Assembly (NCBI GenBank): GCA_045598105.1
Contig: JAZLLK010000013.1
Span: 1 to 25,126 of the forward strand
Length of the DNA stretch: 25,126 nt
Direction: 5' to 3'
Source: UBA1205 sp045598105
GTDB lineage: Bacteria > Bacteroidota > Bacteroidia > Bacteroidales > WCHB1-69
Part shown: positions 16,224 through 22,748 of the stretch, piece after piece
Numbering within the stretch: position 1 is the first letter of the stretch
Layout: each line of letters starts with the position of its first letter
The notes under the pieces: model-generated
The model's database searches: none
What the model was told of the DNA's origin: nothing
Seen by the model: the letters and a program-made list of their open reading frames with translations, nothing else
Translations under genes and position numbers: made by a program

Positions 16224-18692
16224 ATGTACACATATGCCGATGTAATATTGCCTTTGCCCTTGCAGGGTACCTTTACCTATAAAGTGCCCGCCACTATGCA
16301 GTCTGTGGTGCAGCCCGGCATGCGGGTGCTGGTGAATTTTGGTCGTAGCAAACTTTATGCCGGCATTATTAAGTACCTGCATAATACTCCGCCTACATAT
16401 ACCGGCATTAAGGAAATAGTGAATATGCCCGATGAGCGGCCTATGGTAACCGCTCAGCAGTTGCAATTTTGGCAGTGGGTAGCTTTGTATTACATGTGTA
16501 CCATAGGTGAGGTAATGGCTGCGGCCATGCCGAGTGTGTTTCGCTTAAGCAGCGAAACAAAAATAATATTCCATCCTGACTATGACGGCGATATTACCAA
16601 CCTTACCCCACAGGAACTGGCGGTGATTGGCCTGCTGAATGAAAAACAGGAAGTAACATTTAAAGAACTGCATGCCCTTCTGGGTAATAACTATGCCATG
16701 CGGCAAATACAGAATATGATAGATAAAGACATACTCATACTCTGTGAAGATGTGGAAGACCGCTATAAGCCTAAGCAGGAGTCGGGCTTTGCCCTTGCTC
16801 CGGAATATGCCGGTAATAATGAGGCTTTGTCCCTATTGCTGGCAGATATGGAAAAAAATAAAAAAACACAACTTCAGGCCGATACTTTATTGCTATATAT
16901 GCAGTGTGCCCGTAAACAAAATACCGAAGTGGTAAAGAAATCAGAACTTATGTCTGTTCAGGGTATTACCGATACCAGGCTGAATGCATTGGTGAAAAAA
17001 GGCGTGTTGCAAAAAGTAGTCGTACAAACCAGCCGCTGGCAATATCAGGCAGGCTCCATGAAGGTAGAGGATATCCTATTGAGTCCGGCTCAAAATGAAG
17101 CATATAACCAAATACAACAAAAACTGCAGGAATGGCATAAATTGCTTTTCCATGGCGTTACCGGTAGCGGAAAAACGGAAATATATATCAAACTTATACA
17201 ATCTTATATAGAACAGGGTAAGCAGGTACTATATTTGTTGCCCGAAATAGCCCTTACTGAGCAAATAATTAATAGACTGAGAACTTATTTCGGCGATATG
17301 GTAGGCATATATCATTCCCAATATAACTATATGCAACGTGCCGAAGTGTGGCAGGAAATGTGTAAAGAAAACGGCCGCTTTAAAGTGATATTGGGCACAA
17401 GGTCGGCATTGTTTATGCCATTTACACATCCCGGGCTTATTATAGTAGATGAAGAACATGATGTGTCCTATAAACAATTCGACCCCGCTCCCCGCTACCA
17501 TGCACGTGACGCCGCCGTTATGCTGGCCGAACAGGTAAAAGCCGATATTGTATTGGGAACAGCTACACCATGTATGGAATCTATGAACAATGTGTTCCGG
17601 GGTAAATACGCTTATGTTACCCTTATGGAACGCTATGGAGGCGTACAACTACCTCAGGTAAAGATTGTTAATATGCGGGCGGCTAAAGCCGAACAGCAAA
17701 TGGAAGGTCATTTCAGTTTTATGATGTATCAGCATATAGAACATGCCCTGCAACAACATAAGCAGGTAATACTCTTCCAAAACAGAAGAGGCTACGCCCC
17801 TCACATGGAATGTCCTCAGTGTGGTCATATACCACATTGCAGGCATTGTGATGTTACCCTTACCTATCATAAGAAAGTAAAAGGCCTGCAGTGTCACTAT
17901 TGTGGCTACATCACACCTGTGATAAATGTGTGCCCTCAATGCGGTACCGCTATGCAAATGAAAGGCTTTGGTACCGAAATGGTGGAAGAAGAACTGCAAG
18001 CCCGTTTCCCTCAGGCCAATATAGCCCGTTTGGATTATGACTCCACCCGTAACAAAAACGCCCACAAAAGAATACTCTCCGAATTTGAACAACAGCATAC
18101 CGATATACTCATAGGAACACAAATGGTTACCAAAGGTCTCGACTTTGATAACGTGAGTCTGGTGGGCATACTCAATGCCGACAATATGCTTAACTATCCC
18201 GATTTCCGCTCCTATGAGCGTGCTTTGCAACTGCTTATGCAGGTGAGCGGCCGGGCAGGCCGCAAAAAAGAACAGGGATTGGTGCTTATACAAACCTATG
18301 ATCCTCGTCATAGCATATTCTCTCATGTGCAAACCAACGACTATGCGCGCATAGCAGAAATATTGCTGGCAGAACGTAAACAGTTTGGCTATCCGCCCTA
18401 TACCCGATTGGTGAAAATAGGCGTACAGCATAAGCAGGATAATGTGGCCATGGAAGCCGCCCTGGCATTGGTGCGTATATTGCAGCAAAATATGGATATA
18501 CCTGTGCTTGGACCCGAAAATTCACTGGTGGCACGGGTAAAAAACCTGTATAGAAAAGAAATAATGCTTAAAATGCCATTAGACGGCAAAATACCTGCCC
18601 GTAAACAGTGTATATGCAATGCCATAAATGATATTAAGGCTATGCGTAATTTTAGTCAGGTAATATTCGTTCCGGATGTGGATGTATATTAA
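16224..18692 (+). CDS. priA: Primosomal protein N', replication restart helicase PriA
   Basis: An 822-residue 3'-5' DNA helicase that reloads the replisome at stalled forks. The N-terminal 3'-DNA-end binding domain starts with YADVILPLPLQGTFTYKVP. Helicase motifs are the Walker A GVTGSGKTEIY (Lys317), LLPEIALTEQ, DEEHD (from Asp409), LGTATP, and QMVTKGLDFDNV and VSGRAGR near the C-terminus. The zinc region has eight cysteines at 530, 533, 539, 542, 557, 560, 570 and 573, all conserved. Length is somewhat above the E. coli protein (732), typical of Bacteroidota homologs. It sits nine bases after dnaG, a logical pairing for fork restart. Confidence 0.97.
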   Translation: MYTYADVILPLPLQGTFTYKVPATMQSVVQPGMRVLVNFGRSKLYAGIIKYLHNTPPTYTGIKEIVNMPDERPMVTAQQLQFWQWVALYYMCTIGEVMAAAMPSVFRLSSETKIIFHPDYDGDITNLTPQELAVIGLLNEKQEVTFKELHALLGNNYAMRQIQNMIDKDILILCEDVEDRYKPKQESGFALAPEYAGNNEALSLLLADMEKNKKTQLQADTLLLYMQCARKQNTEVVKKSELMSVQGITDTRLNALVKKGVLQKVVVQTSRWQYQAGSMKVEDILLSPAQNEAYNQIQQKLQEWHKLLFHGVTGSGKTEIYIKLIQSYIEQGKQVLYLLPEIALTEQIINRLRTYFGDMVGIYHSQYNYMQRAEVWQEMCKENGRFKVILGTRSALFMPFTHPGLIIVDEEHDVSYKQFDPAPRYHARDAAVMLAEQVKADIVLGTATPCMESMNNVFRGKYAYVTLMERYGGVQLPQVKIVNMRAAKAEQQMEGHFSFMMYQHIEHALQQHKQVILFQNRRGYAPHMECPQCGHIPHCRHCDVTLTYHKKVKGLQCHYCGYITPVINVCPQCGTAMQMKGFGTEMVEEELQARFPQANIARLDYDSTRNKNAHKRILSEFEQQHTDILIGTQMVTKGLDFDNVSLVGILNADNMLNYPDFRSYERALQLLMQVSGRAGRKKEQGLVLIQTYDPRHSIFSHVQTNDYARIAEILLAERKQFGYPPYTRLVKIGVQHKQDNVAMEAALALVRILQQNMDIPVLGPENSLVARVKNLYRKEIMLKMPLDGKIPARKQCICNAINDIKAMRNFSQVIFVPDVDVY

Positions 18693-18710
18693 TATAGAAT
18701 GTAATGAACC

Positions 18711-20210
18711 ATGATAAAAATTCCCTCAGTAGAACAAATACGACAGTGTGATGCCGCTGCCATACAACAAGGATATATGAGCTCATGGCAACTTATGGAA
18801 CAGGCTGCCACCACTTGCGTTACCCACCTGGAACAGCTGTTCCCTCAGCATGATATTTCCTTCCAAATATGGTGCGGCACAGGTAATAACGGCGGTGACG
18901 GACTGGTAATAGCCCGTCATTTGCTGCAGCACGGCTACGCCGTGCAAACGGTATTGCTGTATTATAGCAACAGCCTGTCGGCCGATAATGCCGAAAACCT
19001 TTACCTGCTTCAACAAATGCCCGGTGCCGACATTATAGAGGTCCGCACCGCCGAACAGGTGCCTGCCGTGCAGGCTATGGTGGTGGTAGATGCCATATTG
19101 GGCACCGGCATAAGCCGCCCCGTGGAACATGATATTATTAAGCAGGCTATACTATGTATCAATAACAGCTCCGCCTATGTGTTTAGCGTGGACGTTCCCT
19201 CCGGCATGTACGCCGATAAGCCTATGGATAAGGGTAGCATTGCGGTGCATGCCGACTTTACCCATAGCCTGGCTTTTCCTAAATTGGGCTATATGTTCGC
19301 CTCCAATTACCCCTATGTGGGAGAGTGGTGCAGCTATGAGATAGGTTTGCCTACGCCATGCGTGCAGGCTATATATGCCCGTAATTATGCCATTACCACA
19401 CAGGATGTAAAGAATATGCTGCCACCCCGGCATAAATTCGACCATAAATACATATATGGGCACGGCTTGCTGGTGGCCGGTAAAAAAGCTATGACAGGCG
19501 CCGCCGTAATGGCCGCCAAGGCCGCCATGCGTGCCGGCATAGGGCTGCTTACCACCCATATACCCTCTTCCTGCCTGAATATTATGCAAATAGCAGTGAA
19601 TGAAGCTATATGTAGCGTGGATGATAATGAAGATGTGTTTACCGGTATGCCTTTCTCCTCTCTGCATTATACGGCTGTGGCTGTAGGACCCGGACTGGGA
19701 ACACATGCCCTTACCGCCCAAGGCCTTAAGCGACTCATAGCCGACTATGGCGGGCCTATGCTCTTTGATGCCGACGCCATCAATATATTGGCTCAAAACC
19801 CTACATGGCTGAGCTTTATACCTCCCCATTGCATATTTACACCCCATATAAAAGAATTTGAACGCATGGTCGGCAATAGTGGCAATGAATATGAACGTAT
19901 GGAATTGCAGCGGCAGTTCTCCATTAAATATAAAGCCATAGTGGTACTCAAAGGTGCCCACACCTGCATATCCGCCCCTGATGGCAGCTGTTATTTTAAC
20001 CTCAACGGCAACCCTGGCATGGCCACCGCCGGCAGCGGCGACGTGCTCACCGGTATAATATTGGCCATGCTGTGTCAGCATTTGCCCGCTTTGCATGCCG
20101 CCATAGCAGGCGTGTATATGCACGCCGCCGCCGCCGACTATGCCGTACAACACCAAAGCATGGCCTCCCTCACAGCCGGCGATATAATAGAAAATATAAA
20201 GTATGTGTAA
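18711..20210 (+). CDS. nnr: Bifunctional NAD(P)H-hydrate epimerase / ADP-dependent dehydratase
   Basis: A 499-residue fusion that repairs hydrated NADH and NADPH. The N-terminal YjeF epimerase domain (about 1-215) has WCGTGNNGGDGLVIARHL (Gly56 onward), VVVDAILGTGISRPV and VFSVDVPSGMYADKP. The C-terminal carbohydrate-kinase-like dehydratase domain (about 225-499) has HGLLVAGKKAMTGAAVMAAKAAMRAG, VAVGPGLG, LFDADAINIL, TPHIKEFERM, VVLKGAHT, and the catalytic NPGMATAGSGDVLTGII with Asp444. All key residues appear intact. It follows priA by 18 bases and overlaps the next gene by eight. Confidence 0.95.
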   Translation: MIKIPSVEQIRQCDAAAIQQGYMSSWQLMEQAATTCVTHLEQLFPQHDISFQIWCGTGNNGGDGLVIARHLLQHGYAVQTVLLYYSNSLSADNAENLYLLQQMPGADIIEVRTAEQVPAVQAMVVVDAILGTGISRPVEHDIIKQAILCINNSSAYVFSVDVPSGMYADKPMDKGSIAVHADFTHSLAFPKLGYMFASNYPYVGEWCSYEIGLPTPCVQAIYARNYAITTQDVKNMLPPRHKFDHKYIYGHGLLVAGKKAMTGAAVMAAKAAMRAGIGLLTTHIPSSCLNIMQIAVNEAICSVDDNEDVFTGMPFSSLHYTAVAVGPGLGTHALTAQGLKRLIADYGGPMLFDADAINILAQNPTWLSFIPPHCIFTPHIKEFERMVGNSGNEYERMELQRQFSIKYKAIVVLKGAHTCISAPDGSCYFNLNGNPGMATAGSGDVLTGIILAMLCQHLPALHAAIAGVYMHAAAADYAVQHQSMASLTAGDIIENIKYV

Positions 20211-21201
20211 TATGAACCTCTCACAACGAATACTTGCCCTCACCCAATGGGGAACCATGCTGCAACAATGGCAACAGCATGCCTCCATAAGCGAAGCTGT
20301 AAACCATGAATATATATACCACCCGTGGTCGGTAACACCCTTTATATCCGTGGCCTTGCACCGGTATGCCCAAGTGCTTACCCCCGAATTTCTGCATGCC
20401 TACGTGAGCGGCTACGAAAGTATGATAGAACAGCACCGGCCTAAAAGAATAGCCTACATGTCCCATGGCAGCCACCCGTTGTGCGGCATGGAATATGTTA
20501 TTCCTGTATTGCTCACGGGTAATACTATGGTGTGTACCCCCTTTGAAGACCATCGCCGACTGCTGCAACTGCTGCTGGAAGAATTGGCTCATATAAGCCC
20601 TTTGGGGGCATGCTGCGAGTGGCAGGAACGTATTCATGATGTGCAACAGGTGATACTGCCGCAAAAATATGCCCAAAGTGCCGCCTTTACCGCTTATATG
20701 AAAAAATATCCCACACTTATTGATAAAGAATTATATAGCGTAGCCGAACTATCCGGTAACGAAACCCAAGAACAACTCCATGTGCTGGCACAGGATATAA
20801 TGCTGTATTTTGGTATTACCAAGGGTAGCGTAAAACTGATACTGGTACCCGAATATTACGATTTCCATGATTTGTTCACCGCCATAAATGACTTTATGCC
20901 CATAGCAGGCAGCCACAATAAATACCTGAATAATTTAGAGTATCAAAAAACACTCCATTTATTTCATTCTTCACCTTTTTTAGATCAGGGCCTCATGGTG
21001 GTGAGCCCCGTATGCTCCCTTTCTGCCCCTACATCGGTATTGCATTACCGGTATGGAAACGCCCGTACTGTGCCTATTCCTGATGATGCCCCGCTGTATA
21101 TGTGGGTAAACGGAATAGATGTGCCTTATGGTAACGTACATTCCGAAGCAGACTATTTAATGAAACAAAAAAATGAAGTACTGCCTTTTTTGTTGCAGTA
21201 A
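20203..21201 (+). CDS. LuxC-family acyl-CoA reductase homolog, catalytic cysteine missing
   Basis: A 332-residue protein resembling the Bacteroidota LuxC-like acyl-CoA reductases (aldehyde dehydrogenase superfamily) along its whole length. Matching segments are the N-terminal HPWSVTPFISVALHRYAQVLT, LLTGNTMVC, SVAELSGNETQEQLHVLAQDIMLYFG, LILVPEYYDFHDLF, SHNKYLNNLEYQKTLHLF, LSAPTSVLHYRYG and the C-terminal IDVPYGNVHSEADYL. In active relatives the nucleophile Cys lies in FGLGCRNVSK; here the same stretch is FGITKGSVKL with Lys207 at the Cys position. The cofactor motif ATGSDN is replaced by LPQKYA. It is probably catalytically dead or has a changed activity. The frame is intact, so it is not a decaying pseudogene. 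The start could be 20203, overlapping nnr by eight bases, or Met at 20212, two bases after the nnr stop. Confidence 0.75.
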   Translation: MCNMNLSQRILALTQWGTMLQQWQQHASISEAVNHEYIYHPWSVTPFISVALHRYAQVLTPEFLHAYVSGYESMIEQHRPKRIAYMSHGSHPLCGMEYVIPVLLTGNTMVCTPFEDHRRLLQLLLEELAHISPLGACCEWQERIHDVQQVILPQKYAQSAAFTAYMKKYPTLIDKELYSVAELSGNETQEQLHVLAQDIMLYFGITKGSVKLILVPEYYDFHDLFTAINDFMPIAGSHNKYLNNLEYQKTLHLFHSSPFLDQGLMVVSPVCSLSAPTSVLHYRYGNARTVPIPDDAPLYMWVNGIDVPYGNVHSEADYLMKQKNEVLPFLLQ

Positions 21202-21206
21202 ATAAT

Positions 21207-21238
21207 CCGTAAAAAGTTTTTATACGGTATTTGTTTTA
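21207..21238 (+). terminator. Probable terminator after the LuxC-like gene
   Basis: CCGTAAAAA, one G, TTTTTATACGG forms a stem with one small bulge and is followed by a T-rich stretch (TATTTGTTTTATT). It lies six bases after the stop and probably ends the dnaG operon. Confidence 0.6.
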
Positions 21239-21253
21239 TTCAATATATCCTTT

Positions 21254-21289
21254 TTGTTGGTCAATAGAATATAAAAAATACTATCTTTG
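21254..21289 (+). promoter_or_regulatory. Promoter with -33 TTG and -7 TATCTTTG
   Basis: TTTTTGTTG at 21251-21259 supplies a -33 element, and TATCTTTG at 21282-21289 is an exact -7 box; the spacer from the second TTG is 22 bases. The ATG at 21294 lies only four bases after the -7 box, so the mRNA would be leaderless or nearly so. Confidence 0.65.
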
Positions 21290-21293
21290 CAAC

Positions 21294-21494
21294 ATGAAAA
21301 CAAGTATAGGCAGTTACACGTATTTAGAGCAGGGCGGCCGGCAGTTGTCATTCACATGGCAACATGTCATGTTCTATCCCAATATCTGCCTTAACTTTAA
21401 TGCAAACGGGGAATATACCAAACACTATTATAGCGGTAACGAACGTATAGCAAGCCGCTTAGGTGAAAATATGCGTATTCACGGAGCAAAATAG
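21294..21494 (+). CDS. Short Rhs-like protein fragment (66 residues)
   Basis: A 66-residue ORF starting MKTSIGSYTYLEQGG. Its C-terminal half, NANGEYTKHYYSGNERIASRLG, is like the segment found just before the core of Rhs-repeat proteins of Bacteroidota (YTKHYYxGxERIAxRLG). No Rhs core (DHLG or similar) or toxin tip follows; the frame stops at 21492-21494. The upstream frame extends to 21231, but the promoter lies inside that extension, so the Met at 21294 is the better start. It may be a leftover of a degraded rhs gene or a small expressed protein. The function is unknown. Confidence 0.55.
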   Translation: MKTSIGSYTYLEQGGRQLSFTWQHVMFYPNICLNFNANGEYTKHYYSGNERIASRLGENMRIHGAK

Positions 21495-21580
21495 GGTAGT
21501 TAGCAGGTATATGTGACCTCTTTTTTTTCTTTTTTATAGGCAATAGTGAAAATATATGCATGTAAATACAATATTAACAC

Positions 21581-21588
21581 AATATTTG
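21581..21588 (+). promoter_or_regulatory. Weak -7 box (AATATTTG) before the secreted protein gene
   Basis: AATATTTG followed by CG has one mismatch to TAnnTTTG and ends 16 bases before the ATG at 21605, the spacing seen at other genes here. Confidence 0.35.
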
Positions 21589-21604
21589 CGTTGTAATTAT
21601 TTAT

Positions 21605-22597
21605 ATGGTGTATATGAGCAGAATATGGATAACGGTAATATGTATGCTTGCGTTGTGCCCCGTGTGGGCACAGCACAAGGGCGATATGGCTGCCATGGAA
21701 GAAGAGGTAATAGCCCTGCATAAAAGCATGCTCACCGAGCCCGTGAGTGAATTACGCTATCAAAAAAATGAAAAACTGCTCTACCTCATGGAGGAAATGT
21801 TGGGTATGAAAAATTCTTTCAACTATAAGTTTGATTCTCTCAAAACCATATCGGTGCTCACCGCTCCCGATAAAAAAGTACGCGTGTTTACATGGTATGT
21901 TATGGATGACCGCAGTAATTGCGAGTATTTCGGTTTTATACAGTCATATAACGAGCAGCAAAAGCGTTATATGCTCTATCCCCTTACCGATAAAAGCAAA
22001 CGTATAGTTAATCCTGCCACGCAGCAGCTTACCCATAATTCATGGTTTGGTGCCATATACTCCCGCCTGCTGGAAACCAAAACCTCCTCCCGCACCTATT
22101 ACACCCTGCTCGGGTGGAATGGCGGGGATATATTCTCCCAATATAAGGTAATAGATGTACTCACCATTAACACCAAGGGAGCCCCCGTATTTGGTGCACC
22201 TATATTCCGTAACTATAGCAAAACCAAGGTGTATCGCATTATATTTGAATACGCCCGCAATGCCAAATTACACATGGACTACAGCAGGGAATATATATCT
22301 AAGCGTTCCGCTAAAAAAGATAAACATACCCACCGCTATACCTATGATACCGTGCCGGCCGATATGATTATATTTAACCGGCTCATCCCTATGGATGAAA
22401 CCCTGGCCAACGTGCCACAATATTACGTGCCCGAGGCCTCCCTGAACGATGGCTTTGTAGAACAGGACGGACGCTGGATATTTAAGCCCGGTGTGGAAGG
22501 CCGTAATAAATTTGGCCCCAAGGTGCCGGATGCAAATACCCTGCGTAAGGACTATACCCAACGCAAAGAATATAAAAAAATGTATAACCCGCGGTAA
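21605..22597 (+). CDS. Secreted protein of unknown function (Bacteroidota family)
   Basis: A 330-residue protein with a signal peptide (ITVICMLALCPVWAQ, cleavage after about residue 22). The mature part starts with a helical region (AAMEEEVIALHKSML) and then a mainly beta pattern: VLTAPDKKVRVFTWYVMDDRSNCEYFGFIQ, YYTLLGWNGGDIFSQYKVIDVLTI, GAPVFGAPIFR, YRIIFEYARNAKLHMDY and DMIIFNRLIP. The combination of a TLLGWNG segment and FEYARN-type segment recalls an uncharacterised secreted family common in Bacteroidota; I cannot name a function. No catalytic motif is seen. The Met at 21614 is an alternative start giving a more standard signal peptide. It is a single gene, with a hairpin just after its stop. 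Confidence 0.85.
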   Translation: MVYMSRIWITVICMLALCPVWAQHKGDMAAMEEEVIALHKSMLTEPVSELRYQKNEKLLYLMEEMLGMKNSFNYKFDSLKTISVLTAPDKKVRVFTWYVMDDRSNCEYFGFIQSYNEQQKRYMLYPLTDKSKRIVNPATQQLTHNSWFGAIYSRLLETKTSSRTYYTLLGWNGGDIFSQYKVIDVLTINTKGAPVFGAPIFRNYSKTKVYRIIFEYARNAKLHMDYSREYISKRSAKKDKHTHRYTYDTVPADMIIFNRLIPMDETLANVPQYYVPEASLNDGFVEQDGRWIFKPGVEGRNKFGPKVPDANTLRKDYTQRKEYKKMYNPR

Positions 22598-22616
22598 ACC
22601 TGCATGAAAACAGGTT
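22597..22616 (+). other. Hairpin at the 3' end of the secreted protein gene
   Basis: AACCTG, an eight-base loop and CAGGTT form a six-base-pair stem at the stop codon. There is no T run after it, so it is a weak terminator candidate at best; it could protect the mRNA 3' end. Confidence 0.35.
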
Positions 22617-22701
22617 AGTACTACATGGTGAAAAAATAATAGTAATTGTTTAATAATAACATATGATATAAATAAATAAAAATTAGATTAAAATGTAAAA
22701 A

Positions 22702-22728
22702 TTGAGCAGAAATATATAATATTTTTTG
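22702..22728 (+). promoter_or_regulatory. Possible hsdM promoter
   Basis: A TTG at 22702-22704 is followed 15 bases later by TATTTTTTG (22720-22728), one base longer than the TAnnTTTG box. The surrounding 22620-22748 is extremely AT-rich, so chance matches are likely. The hsdM ATG is 20 bases downstream. Confidence 0.35.
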
Positions 22729-22748
22729 AAACAATAAATATAGAATAT

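Noticed and set aside
17649..18488. Minus-strand ORF of 279 codons opposite priA
   Set aside because: Antisense to the conserved helicase and zinc region of priA; no protein-like signature.
19152..20288. Minus-strand ORF of 378 codons opposite nnr
   Set aside because: Shadow of the nnr coding strand; composition is rich in Gly, His and Ile, with no domain.
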